Positions 56,925 to 64,000 of a stretch of 64,000 nt of DNA are shown here, piece after piece. Under the pieces are notes generated by a model. That model was given only the letters and a program-made list of their open reading frames with translations, searched no databases and was not told where the DNA came from. Position 1 is the first letter of the stretch; each line of letters opens with the position of its first letter. Source of the DNA: Telmatobacter sp. DSM 110680 (GTDB lineage: Bacteria; Acidobacteriota; Terriglobia; Terriglobales; Acidobacteriaceae); assembly GCF_039994875.1 (NCBI RefSeq), contig NZ_CP121196.1:2542001-2606000 (forward strand). Direction: 5' to 3'. Position numbers and translations under genes: made by a program.

Positions 56925-57547
56925 CACGGTTTGGCGTCTCTCTGTTTTTCCGCTGCCAGGATCAGCTTTCTGAAAGCGTCAACTGCCGGAACGTCGGGAG
57001 ATCGAAGAGCACCGTCCGCGGTGTACCGCCAAACCGAAGTGGCTTCGAGGGGGTTGTCGCGTTTGCCGCGGTACACAACAAACATGTCCTGCGCCGGTCC
57101 GACTTCAACTTGTTGATGCGGATTTGGCGATTGGGAATTGGTTGGGTCGCCTGATTGCGAGGGAGTTCCTGAATGACCTCCCATCCGGACGCCGGAGTCT
57201 GTGGGCTCAAAAATGACCGGACGATTGTTGGAAGGGACACCGCCAATCGTCGGCTGTGCAATTTTTCCGTTTCCCTTGCGAACAGAGACGACCAGATCGG
57301 CGGTTGAAACGTCGACTGCCATGGAGAAGCGGCCCCAGTTCATGAACGCTCTCTCCACGTCCTGCAGGGCTTCGCGGTTTGCGTTGGGAGCTTCAATATC
57401 CACTCCAGCATCGGGATCGATGACCACGAGAACAGTTCTGGCCTCGAGGATGTCGTTTGGAAGCAGGATCTTTTTCTTGTCCTTGCCGGCTGTGGACAGA
57501 CAGAGAATCAAGGCGATGGATAATACGAAGCCCCAACGATACCGCAT
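56924..57547 (-). CDS. secreted protein of unknown function coupled to MFS gene
   Basis: A 207-residue protein with a signal peptide (WGFVLSIALILCLSTAG). The mature part starts with a Lys-rich segment (KDKKKILLPNDILEA), then a beta/alpha-like domain (RTVLVVIDPDAGVDIEAPNA, VERAFMNWGRFSMAVDVSTADLV; shown in part), a Ser/Pro-rich loop (GTPSQSGDPTNSQSPNPHQ), and a conserved-looking end (VWRYTADGALRSPDVPAVDAF). No family is assigned. GGAGG lies seven bases before the ATG, and the stop overlaps the MFS start. An 8-bp inverted repeat 66 bases upstream could be its operator. Confidence 0.65.
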   Translation of the reverse strand: MRYRWGFVLSIALILCLSTAGKDKKKILLPNDILEARTVLVVIDPDAGVDIEAPNANREALQDVERAFMNWGRFSMAVDVSTADLVVSVRKGNGKIAQPTIGGVPSNNRPVIFEPTDSGVRMGGHSGTPSQSGDPTNSQSPNPHQQVEVGPAQDMFVVYRGKRDNPLEATSVWRYTADGALRSPDVPAVDAFRKLILAAEKQRDAKP

Positions 57548-57612
57548 AACGCGCCCTCCAAGGATGAAAGCCAGTCTAGTGCATTGGAACGCTTTTTGGC
57601 TCTTTCATCGCG

Positions 57613-57637
57613 TGATGCGTATAAGCGAAACGCATCA
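57613..57637. promoter_or_regulatory. 8-bp inverted repeat upstream of 57547 gene
   Basis: TGATGCGT (57613-57620) and ACGCATCA (57630-57637) are perfect arms around a 9-nt spacer. The position, 66 bases upstream of the minus-strand start, suits a repressor site for the secreted protein and MFS pair. Confidence 0.4.
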
Positions 57638-57691
57638 AGGAGTGCACGGAATAAACCATATTCTTTCGGAGCTTGTTTTGAGTCAGGAAAA

Positions 57692-57779
57692 GCAAAAGCA
57701 GATCCTTCGCTCCGCTTACCCCATGATCGCTTCGCGCTCACGGGGCCCCAAACTGCTCCGCTCAGGATGACACTTTATT
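57692..57779. repeat. dispersed 88-bp repeat, copy A
   Basis: An 88-nt element starting GCAAAAGCAGATCC and ending AGGATGACACTTTATT. It matches copy B at 58586-58673 at about 80 of 88 positions and in the same orientation. The ends ATCCT and AGGAT are inverted. It lies in the gap before the transglutaminase-like gene. Confidence 0.85.
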
Positions 57780-57995
57780 TTTGGTGCGATTTGCTCACGG
57801 ACTAGCGTTGGGTGGTGGGAAGCTTCGGCTCGCGACTGTCCAGATGGTCAAGCGGGTTGATGGAGAAGCGGGTAAGATCATATTCGAATCAAATTGTTTT
57901 CACTGTGTTTTGAAGTTTGAGGGGGAGAACTGTCTAGAAACGGATTTCGGCGGGGCGGACGAGAGACGTTCGGATTAGCTGCGGAGGATTTGCGC

Positions 57996-58565
57996 GTGTT
58001 GCGCGGATTGAAGACGCCGGCGCAGATTCAGAGGTTTATTGACGCGCTGCCGTATCAGTACGCGAACACGGCGTTATCTCCGCGACGCGCGCTGCGGGAG
58101 CGCAAGGGACACTGCCTGGAGGGTGCGATGCTGGCGGCAGCGGCACTGCGTGTCAACGGGCGACTCCCGTTGCTGATGGATCTGGAGTCGGTGCGCGACG
58201 ACGACCACGTGGTGGCTCTCTATCGGGAGAATGGCCTGTGGGGCGGAATTGCTAAATCAAATTTTGCTGGAATTCGTTTTCGTGCGCCCGTGTATCGGAC
58301 GTTGCGGGAACTGGCACTCAGCTACTTTGAGTTCTACTACAATCTGCGCGGTGAACGGACGCTGCGATCTTACTCGCAGGCGGTGAATCTGGCGCGGCTG
58401 GACAGCTTGCACTGGATGACTTCGGATGAGGATGTCTGGTGTGTTCCGGAGTTGCTTATTGCTGCGCGGCACTACCCGCTGTTTCCCGATAAGGTTGCGC
58501 GTGGACTGCCGCGGCTGGATCGGCGGAGCTTTGAGGCGGGGATGCATGGGTGGACTAAGCACTGA
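57996..58565 (+). CDS. transglutaminase-like cysteine-peptidase-fold protein
   Basis: A 189-residue protein. The core ERKGHCLEGAMLAAAALR places a Cys at the start of a helix, and about 40 residues later DDDHVVALYRENGLWGG gives a His and possible Asp, the pattern of transglutaminase-like cysteine hydrolases. No signal peptide is visible, so it may act inside the cell. The GTG at 57996 has GGAGG eight bases upstream and is preferred to a TTG at 57990 (only two bases away). It lies between the direct 88-bp repeats A and B. The substrate and the neighbours' relevance are unknown. Confidence 0.65.
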   Translation: MLRGLKTPAQIQRFIDALPYQYANTALSPRRALRERKGHCLEGAMLAAAALRVNGRLPLLMDLESVRDDDHVVALYRENGLWGGIAKSNFAGIRFRAPVYRTLRELALSYFEFYYNLRGERTLRSYSQAVNLARLDSLHWMTSDEDVWCVPELLIAARHYPLFPDKVARGLPRLDRRSFEAGMHGWTKH

Positions 58566-58585
58566 GTGGGGAGTTGACCGACAGT

Positions 58586-58673
58586 GCAAAAGCAGATCCT
58601 TCGCTCCGCTTACCCCATGGTCGCTTCGCGCCCACAGGGGCCCAAGCTGCTCCGCTCAGGATGACACCTTGTT
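58586..58673. repeat. dispersed 88-bp repeat, copy B
   Basis: Same orientation and nearly the same sequence as copy A, with about seven or eight substitutions. It starts 21 bases after the transglutaminase-like gene stop and ends 16 bases before the 3' end of the ROK gene. Confidence 0.85.
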
Positions 58674-58688
58674 ACTCATGCCGATGCT

Positions 58689-59582
58689 TCAGGACGCGAG
58701 AGCGCGGATCGCGCTTACGCCGGCACCTAGCAGCGCGGTGGCGTCATCGTTCGGCAGGATTTCGAGTGAGTAGCTGAGGAGCGGGCTCATTTTCACCATG
58801 GTTTCGAGATGTCGGCGCAACATGGGGATGTCGAGGAAGCCTACGTTGTGTCCGGTGAAGTAGAAGCGGCCAGGACCGGCAAGGTGAATGAACGAAGCTG
58901 TTGCGGCAGCGAGCGCGCTGTGCCACAGGTCTACGAATTCACGGCAGCGGGTATCGCCTTTCTTGGCTTGCGCGAAAACTTCTTCCGGCTCGAGGTCGAG
59001 GAAGCGCATGCGCATGGCTCGATAGCCCATGATGCCTTCGAGGTGGCCCACTCCGCCACATCCGCAGAAACGCTCCTTGGGATCGAGTGTGACGGTGATG
59101 TGTCCGCCTTCCCAGACTCCCTCAACGTAGGGCCAGCGGCCATAGCCGATGCCGTTGCCGATGGTCCAGACACGGGTGAGCTTATTGAGTTGGCCGCGCG
59201 TGGCGGCAACGCCTGCGGCAATGGCGTCGGCGTCGTTGGCGATGTGTACAGGAGCATTGATTCCCTTGGCAACGAGGACGCGGGTGAGCTCGTCGCCAAG
59301 ATGCATGCCTTTAATCTGGGTCAGATTGGGCGAATCCTCGACGACGCCGTGTCGCGTAATGCCGGGGACCGCTACGCCAATGGCATCGACGTCGCCCTTA
59401 CCGATTACGGAGATAATTTCGCCGGAAAGAATTTCGACGAACTCACCGACGGGGAGGCCGTTCAGTGCGTCGACCTCATCGACGTTCTGGGGATAGCGCA
59501 CGGTTTCTCCTACGAGCCGCATATCCTCGAGCCTGCCGGCAACAATGTGTTCGGTAACGACAACGCCAATTGCGGTGGTCAT
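58689..59582 (-). CDS. ROK-family protein with degenerate ATP-binding motif
   Basis: A 297-residue ROK (repressor/ORF/kinase) protein without a DNA-binding N-terminus. The zinc-binding ROK signature is intact: GGHITVTLDPKERFCGCGG and GHLEGIMG (two Cys and a His). The catalytic region VHIANDADAIAAGVAATRG keeps the Asp that acts as base in sugar kinases of the family. The N-terminal phosphate loop, usually DxGGTK, is not seen: the first residues read TTAIGVVVTEHIVAGRLED, so ATP binding may be altered. GGAGG lies five bases before the ATG at 59582. It might be a glucokinase or N-acetyl-sugar kinase relative, or a non-catalytic sensor. Confidence 0.75.
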   Translation of the reverse strand: MTTAIGVVVTEHIVAGRLEDMRLVGETVRYPQNVDEVDALNGLPVGEFVEILSGEIISVIGKGDVDAIGVAVPGITRHGVVEDSPNLTQIKGMHLGDELTRVLVAKGINAPVHIANDADAIAAGVAATRGQLNKLTRVWTIGNGIGYGRWPYVEGVWEGGHITVTLDPKERFCGCGGVGHLEGIMGYRAMRMRFLDLEPEEVFAQAKKGDTRCREFVDLWHSALAAATASFIHLAGPGRFYFTGHNVGFLDIPMLRRHLETMVKMSPLLSYSLEILPNDDATALLGAGVSAIRALAS

Positions 59583-59630
59583 CTCGCCCTCCATAGGGAC
59601 TTATTATTTTCGCGTACTGTCAGCGCCCGA

Positions 59631-59660
59631 GAAGCAGATCCTTCGTTTGCCCCATGGCCG
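59631..59660. repeat. degenerate fragment of dispersed repeat, copy C
   Basis: GAAGCAGATCCTTCG followed by a diverged TTTGCCCCATGG matches the first part of copies A and B; the second half is missing. It lies between the ROK and transhydrogenase genes. Confidence 0.55.
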
Positions 59661-59688
59661 ACTACGTCGACAGCCACATGCATATCGG

Positions 59689-61095
59689 TTACTCCACCTG
59701 ATAACGGTGCAGGCGGCCGAGACCGTTGAATGCTGCGGCTTTGTAGCATTCAGCCAGAGTTGGATAGTTAAAGACGGTATCAACGAAGTAGTCGACAGTG
59801 CCGCCCATGATCATCACCGCCTGCCCGATGTGGACCAGTTCGCTGGCGCCTTCGCCGATGATGTGGACGCCTAAAACTTTGCGGGTGTCGCGGTGGAAGA
59901 TCAGCTTCAGGCGGCCGGTGGTATCGCCGCGAATCTGGCCGCGCGCCGTTTCGCGATAGAACGCCATACCCACCTCATACGGGACATCCTCGTCGGTGAG
60001 CTGCTCTTCAGTCTTGCCGATGAAGCTGATTTCCGGAATTGTGTAAATGCCGTAGGGGTAAAAGCTGGGATTGGAAGAGGTGTGGGTGTCGTTAAATGCG
60101 CGCGCCGCGGCGATGCGACCCTGTTCCATCGAAACGGAAGCCAGGGAAGGGAAGCCGACTACATCTCCGACGGCGTAGATGTGTTCCACGTTGGTCTGGT
60201 AGTTCTCGTTCACGGGAATGCGGCCACGGTTATCCGCCTGAATGCCGGCCGCAGCCAGATTGAGATCGTCGATAGCGCCCTGGCGGCCGACAGCGTACAG
60301 GAGCGCATCCCCGGAAACACGCTTCTTGCTTTCGAGATTGGCGACCACTGTACCGTCGGCTAATTCTTCGACGCTCTCTACCTCTTCTCCGAGTCGCATG
60401 GTGACCCGGCTGTCGCGCAGATGGTAGCTAAGGGACTCGACAATTTCCTGATCTGCGAATTCGAGCAGCTTGGCGCGTTTTTCAATCAGGGTGGCGCGAA
60501 CACCGAGGGTGGAAAACATGCAGGTGTATTCGACGCCGATGACACCGCCGCCGACTACGATCAACGACTTTGGCAGCGAAGGTAATTCAAGAACCTGGTC
60601 GCTGTTGATGATGGTGCGGCCGTTGATGGGGACTTTGGGCGAGCCAGCCGGCTTGGTTCCGACGGCGATGATGATGCGCTCGGCCTCGATGGTGGTGTCC
60701 CCGTTGAGGCCTTCGACGCGCACCTGGTGCGGATCGATAAAGTGGGCGATGCCGTGGATGATGTCAATGCCGTTGCGCGAGAGTTGGGCCTCGGTGACAT
60801 CGACTTCAGTCTTGATCACGGCCTGCACACGAAAGGCCAGGTCGGCCATGGAGATCTTTTCTTTGACCCGGTAGTTCATGCCGTAGACGGAACGGTAGTT
60901 GTATCCCGAGAGATGGAGGACGGCCTCGCGCATGGTTTTGGAGGGGATGGTGCCAGTGTTTACGCATACTCCGCCGACGACGGCTCGCGCCTCAACTACC
61001 GCCACGCGCTTTTTCATCTTGGAAGCGGCCACAGCGGCACGCTGTCCGGAAGGCCCTGAACCGATAACGATAAGGTCGTATTTGGCGGCACTCAT
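59689..61095 (-). CDS. sthA: Si-specific NAD(P)+ transhydrogenase, soluble (SthA type)
   Basis: A 468-residue FAD-dependent pyridine nucleotide-disulfide-oxidoreductase-family protein. FAD site: LIVIGSGPSGQRAAVAASKM (12-31). The active-site region GGVCVNTGTIPSKT has only one of the two redox cysteines found in lipoamide dehydrogenases, as in soluble transhydrogenases. The NAD(P) site is VVGGGVIGVEYTCMFSTLG. Second FAD motif: HIYAVGDVVGFPSLAS. The dimer domain ends in TVFNYPTLAECYKAAAFNGL. It interconverts NADH and NADPH in the cytoplasm. GGAGA lies eight bases upstream of the ATG. Confidence 0.9.
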   Translation of the reverse strand: MSAAKYDLIVIGSGPSGQRAAVAASKMKKRVAVVEARAVVGGVCVNTGTIPSKTMREAVLHLSGYNYRSVYGMNYRVKEKISMADLAFRVQAVIKTEVDVTEAQLSRNGIDIIHGIAHFIDPHQVRVEGLNGDTTIEAERIIIAVGTKPAGSPKVPINGRTIINSDQVLELPSLPKSLIVVGGGVIGVEYTCMFSTLGVRATLIEKRAKLLEFADQEIVESLSYHLRDSRVTMRLGEEVESVEELADGTVVANLESKKRVSGDALLYAVGRQGAIDDLNLAAAGIQADNRGRIPVNENYQTNVEHIYAVGDVVGFPSLASVSMEQGRIAAARAFNDTHTSSNPSFYPYGIYTIPEISFIGKTEEQLTDEDVPYEVGMAFYRETARGQIRGDTTGRLKLIFHRDTRKVLGVHIIGEGASELVHIGQAVMIMGGTVDYFVDTVFNYPTLAECYKAAAFNGLGRLHRYQVE

Positions 61096-61442
61096 GCGCG
61101 TGTCTCCAGGTGCGATGGAAGCGAGTTGGTCAACGTAGCGACCTACTGAAGCATACGGTCAGGGGGTTACGCCCGCCGTTGACCACGGCACGGAATGAGT
61201 TTGGGGATCGTTGGGAATCTCACTCCGATAGTGATTGTCTCAACCATCAGCGGGTTTCATCAATGCAGATTGAAAACCTTCGTGCGTTTTTGTTGTTGCT
61301 GTAAAGTTCTTTGGGTTCAGGTGCCGGACTTGCCGAGGATAGCAGAGTGGCAACCGGAAGGGGCCGTCGATGCGCAAAAGCCCAAAAAGCGGCCCCGGTG
61401 AAGATGAATTCACTGGGGCCAAAGCGCTACATCGGAGAAAGG
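61096..61442. other. intergenic region between transhydrogenase and MCP genes
   Basis: About 347 bases. It holds the transhydrogenase upstream region and, next to the MCP stop, the terminator described separately. No gene seen. Confidence 0.5.
61384..61420 (-). terminator. rho-independent terminator after the MCP gene
   Basis: On the minus strand GGCCCCAGTGAA and TTCACCGGGGCC form a 12-bp stem (one G-T wobble) with a six-base loop, followed by GCTTTTTGGGC. It is 23 bases after the MCP stop. Confidence 0.85.
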
Positions 61443-63152
61443 TCAGGCGTGTGCCGGCCTGGTTTCGTTCGTAAAGGCGGAACGATGTTGGAAGCCCATT
61501 TCCTGCTGGTCGGTTGTCGCCTCGAATTGGAATTGGCGGATCATGCCGTCGAGATTGCTGGCGAGGGAGGCGAGGCTTTTGAGGGCTTCAACCGCTTCTT
61601 CCGCGCCTTGTGCGCTTTCCGTTGCGAGCTGAGAGATGTTTCCGGCAGACTCCGAGATTTCGCTCGACGCGGAGGTCTGCTGCGTCGCTGCCGAGGCAAT
61701 TAACTGAATTTGATGCTCAACCTCTCGGGAAGCTTCGATGGTGGCTTCTAGACTTTTGCGTGCGCGGCCTGTTTCGTTCATGCCGTTTTCGACGGCTGCG
61801 CTGCTTTGCTGCATGACTTCGAGGGTACTGTGGGTCTCGTCCTGGATACTGCGGATGGTTGTGGCAATCTCTTCGGTCGCGCCCTTGGTGCGTTCTGCGA
61901 GTCGACGGACCTCGCCGGCGACGACAGCAAAGCCGCGGCCATGTTCGCCGGCGCGGGCAGCTTCGATGGCGGCATTGAGGGCCAGCAGATTGGTCTGTTC
62001 GCTGATCTCCTGAATGACCCCGACCACCTTGCCGATTTCCTCAGAGCGATGAGCGAGGGAGGTCATTTTTTCGGCGACGGTGCCAGTTGCTACGGCAATT
62101 TTTTCCATGGTGGCCGCAGCGGCCTCCATCACGGCCCCGCCTTGGTCGGCGGTTTCAGCGGAGATGCGGCTGGCGGCGGCAGCGCTCTCGGCGTTGTGGC
62201 TGATTTCGGCGATGGTGGCGGTCATCTCCTGCGCGGCTGCGGCGATCTGGTTGGTTTTATTCGACTGCGCATGGGCATTGCCGGCAGATTGTACGGCGCG
62301 AGCAGTGATCTCGGTGGTAGCAGCCGAGAGAGTGTCTGCACCACGCCCGACCTCTTGCAGCAGGGTGCGGATGGTTTCGGCGCATCGGTTCATCGCAACC
62401 CCTAGACGACCGATTTCGTCGGTGCCGGTCACCTTTACGAATGCTGTCAGATCTTTCGCAGCGAGGCGCTCGAGCATTGCGGTCCCCCTTGCGACGCGCG
62501 GAGCAACGACCCGCGTAAGTATGGTGCCCACGAGAATACAGAGCGTGACAATCAGTACTGTGGCAAAGACCTGAATCCACGCTGCGCGGATGCTCTCACT
62601 GGTGGTCTGCTTAGATTCCTCTAGACCATACTTCACGTTCAACTCCATGTCATCGCTCAACGAAGCTATCGCGTCATTGAAGGAAGCTGATGTAGCGGAC
62701 GACAACACCTGATCGACGGCCTCTCTCCTCTTCGATTGCGCGATGAACATGTTTGCACGGTCACTTGCTTCTCTGTAACGGGCGACCTCAGCGGTGAGTT
62801 TCTCAAAGATTTCGCGTTCTCCTGGGTAGCTGACGGTTGGTTCGTACACCTTGAGTCCGCTTCGATAGGCTTCCACCGCCTGCAGGCGTGCCTTGTTTTG
62901 TTCGATTGAACATGCGGGAGTCTGGCACAGGAGCAGGTTCATGTCGTTGAGCCTAAGCTCGGCGAGTCCTCCCCTCATCTCTGCGAGAGCGATGAAGGCC
63001 GGAAATCCGTTTGCACTGACGTCCTCATTCAGGTTGTGGATTGAGCGAAACGTATTGAAGGTGTAGGCCCCAAAGCCAAGGGAGAGCGTACAAACGATCC
63101 CGAAAGCGATTGCAAATTTGCGCCCGATGGGAATATTTCGAATTGCAGACAT
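61443..63152 (-). CDS. methyl-accepting chemotaxis protein with 4HB-type sensor
   Basis: A 569-residue receptor. TM1 (about 12-32, [20 protein letters not shown]) and TM2 (about 192-212, [20 protein letters not shown]) bracket a helical periplasmic sensor of the four-helix-bundle type with two cysteines ([14 protein letters not shown]) near residue 78-84. A HAMP domain (about 215-265, [20 protein letters not shown]) and a long signalling domain follow, with the conserved hairpin tip [20 protein letters not shown] and [19 protein letters not shown]. No cheA, cheW or cheY gene is near, so it is an orphan receptor. The ATG at 63152 is preferred to the GTG/ATG farther upstream because the first helix then starts near residue 12. 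The terminator lies just after the stop. Confidence 0.9.
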   Translation of the reverse strand: MSAIRNIPIGRKFAIAFGIVCTLSLGFGAYTFNTFRSIHNLNEDVSANGFPAFIALAEMRGGLAELRLNDMNLLLCQTPACSIEQNKARLQAVEAYRSGLKVYEPTVSYPGEREIFEKLTAEVARYREASDRANMFIAQSKRREAVDQVLSSATSASFNDAIASLSDDMELNVKYGLEESKQTTSESIRAAWIQVFATVLIVTLCILVGTILTRVVAPRVARGTAMLERLAAKDLTAFVKVTGTDEIGRLGVAMNRCAETIRTLLQEVGRGADTLSAATTEITARAVQSAGNAHAQSNKTNQIAAAAQEMTATIAEISHNAESAAAASRISAETADQGGAVMEAAAATMEKIAVATGTVAEKMTSLAHRSEEIGKVVGVIQEISEQTNLLALNAAIEAARAGEHGRGFAVVAGEVRRLAERTKGATEEIATTIRSIQDETHSTLEVMQQSSAAVENGMNETGRARKSLEATIEASREVEHQIQLIASAATQQTSASSEISESAGNISQLATESAQGAEEAVEALKSLASLASNLDGMIRQFQFEATTDQQEMGFQHRSAFTNETRPAHA

Positions 63153-63349
63153 TCCAACAATTCCTTCCTGAAGGGAATCTGGATGAAGGCAGATTCCATG
63201 GACCACCCGAATGAGTGTTGTGGAGCAACTGCTGACACTTTGGTTATCGGCACTGGGGAGAGAATCTACATGTCAGAGGAGAGATTTTGTGAGAGCGGAC
63301 TGCGGGTTACACAAATCAGAACTAGAACGGAGCGATAGTCGCGATTCGA
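63153..63349. other. divergent promoter region, MCP / CE15-like gene
   Basis: About 200 bases between divergent starts. No distinct operator was seen. Confidence 0.4.
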
Positions 63350-63385
63350 ATGAGTGATATGCTTGCCGGGCTTGGAGAATCTTTA

Positions 63386-64000
63386 ATGGCAGCATTGTCG
63401 AATAGTCGTACCGCGCGGATCGCTGTTGTTCTGGCTTTTGTGCTGGCAATGACTTATCGCGGTTCAGCGCAGACGGCGGTTCTGCCGGATACCAGCGCGA
63501 CGCTTTCCGCTCCACCGCATTTGACCGCGGTGCAGGACCGGCGCCGTCTATTGGGACTGCTGGGGCTGAGTGAATTGGATTTGCGGCCGGCACCGGCTGG
63601 GGATGCGCGATCGCCGCACGCCACCAACTACGATGAAGCAAAAGCGAACGTTTATCCCAAGTTGCCGGATCCGCTGGTATTCAAAAGCGGTCGGCCTGTG
63701 AAGACGCAGGCGGACTGGTCCATGCGTAAGAGGGAGATTTGGGAAGATTTCGATCGCGAGGTGCTGGGGAGGTCGCCGGTATCTATGCCGGAAGTGGAGT
63801 GGCATGTGCTGAGCACTGTCCACGAGAAGTACGGCGGGGTGGATGTGATCACCAAGCGGCTCGCCGGACGAGTGGGGCCGTGGATGAAAACTCCGATTGA
63901 ATTCAACATTGATTTGCTGCTTACGGTCCCAGCAAATGCAACAGGTCCCGTTCCGGTGATGATGGAATTGGCGTTTGAGAAGGATTTTCAACTCGCGACG
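63386..64000 (+). CDS. secreted esterase, CE15/glucuronoyl-esterase-like (cut by window end)
   Basis: An open frame runs to the last base; 205 residues are visible. Signal peptide: ARIAVVLAFVLAMTYRGSAQ. The mature start (TNYDEAKANVYPKLPDPLVF) leads to KTQADWSMRKREIWEDFDRE and VLGRSPVSMPEVEW, then FNIDLLLTVPANATGPVPVM, the N-terminal arrangement seen in CE15 glucuronoyl esterases and related alpha/beta-hydrolases. The nucleophile elbow lies past the window. The ATG at 63386 has GGAG eight bases upstream; an ATG at 63350 is also in frame. It would act on plant cell-wall ester links if it is CE15. Confidence 0.7.
   Translation, partial: MAALSNSRTARIAVVLAFVLAMTYRGSAQTAVLPDTSATLSAPPHLTAVQDRRRLLGLLGLSELDLRPAPAGDARSPHATNYDEAKANVYPKLPDPLVFKSGRPVKTQADWSMRKREIWEDFDREVLGRSPVSMPEVEWHVLSTVHEKYGGVDVITKRLAGRVGPWMKTPIEFNIDLLLTVPANATGPVPVMMELAFEKDFQLAT

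Larger units (their letters stand above)
57548..57995. other. intergenic region with repeat and inverted repeat
   Basis: About 448 bases between divergent genes. It holds the 8-bp inverted repeat (57613-57637), repeat copy A (57692-57779) and, at its end, GGAGG for the 57996 start. A small open frame at 57781-57978 lacks support. Confidence 0.5.

Noticed and set aside
57781..57978. 65-codon plus-strand frame before the transglutaminase-like gene
   Set aside because: No Shine-Dalgarno before the GTG and no helix or motif; it lies directly beside the repeat copy.

Overview
The window is chromosomal DNA of a Gram-negative, aerobically respiring bacterium, most likely an acidobacterium of the Terriglobia type. 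Pointers seen in the sequence are a duplicated-architecture MacB/FtsX permease of the kind abundant in Acidobacteriota, a very large secreted protein with BNR/Asp-box and choice-of-anchor-D repeats, an LptD outer-membrane assembly protein, and an Alternative Complex III plus cytochrome oxidase cluster. Base composition looks like the high fifties in percent GC, by eye. Alternative GTG and TTG starts with good Shine-Dalgarno sites are frequent. The assignment rests on family knowledge, not on a 16S gene or any search.

Layout. 1-9.9 kb: ADOP permease, a CDP-alcohol phosphatidyltransferase with an unknown partner, a membrane-anchored winged-helix regulator facing two tandem zinc-ribbon membrane proteins, a secreted esterase, a Ser/Thr kinase and a TPR membrane protein. 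10-15.7 kb: an Amt-family ammonium transporter coupled to a 59-residue membrane microprotein, an M28 peptidase and a secreted hydrolase. 16-29.6 kb: one 12-gene respiratory operon encoding Alternative Complex III (ActABCDEF), an unassigned one-TM protein, SCO and a caa3-type A2 oxidase (CoxBACD), closed by a strong bidirectional terminator. 29.7-37.4 kb: a lipoprotein, a class II photolyase and the 1715-residue repeat protein. 37.5-40.8 kb: GatC-GatA, a secreted protein and an FmdE-like zinc protein. 41.6-49.3 kb: YajC-SecD-SecF, then TonB, ExbB, three tandem ExbD paralogues and a TPR lipoprotein. 49.5-54.2 kb, minus strand: LptD, a DsbA-like thioredoxin lipoprotein and a SurA/parvulin-like lipoprotein, an envelope-biogenesis set. 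54.4-64 kb: RDD protein, MFS transporter, a transglutaminase-like protein between two direct 88-bp repeats, a ROK protein, soluble transhydrogenase (SthA type), an orphan chemotaxis receptor and the start of a secreted CE15-like esterase cut by the window end.

How it works together. The respiratory operon would oxidise quinol through ActABCDEF and pass electrons via c-type hemes to the caa3 oxidase, with SCO helping to build CuA. Sec, TonB/Exb and LptD functions serve export, energised outer-membrane transport and LPS assembly. No tRNA, rRNA, CRISPR array, insertion sequence or prophage was found. The least explained parts are the amt-linked microprotein, the extra one-TM protein in the respiratory operon, the triple ExbD set, the zinc-ribbon/regulator trio, and the 88-bp dispersed repeat.
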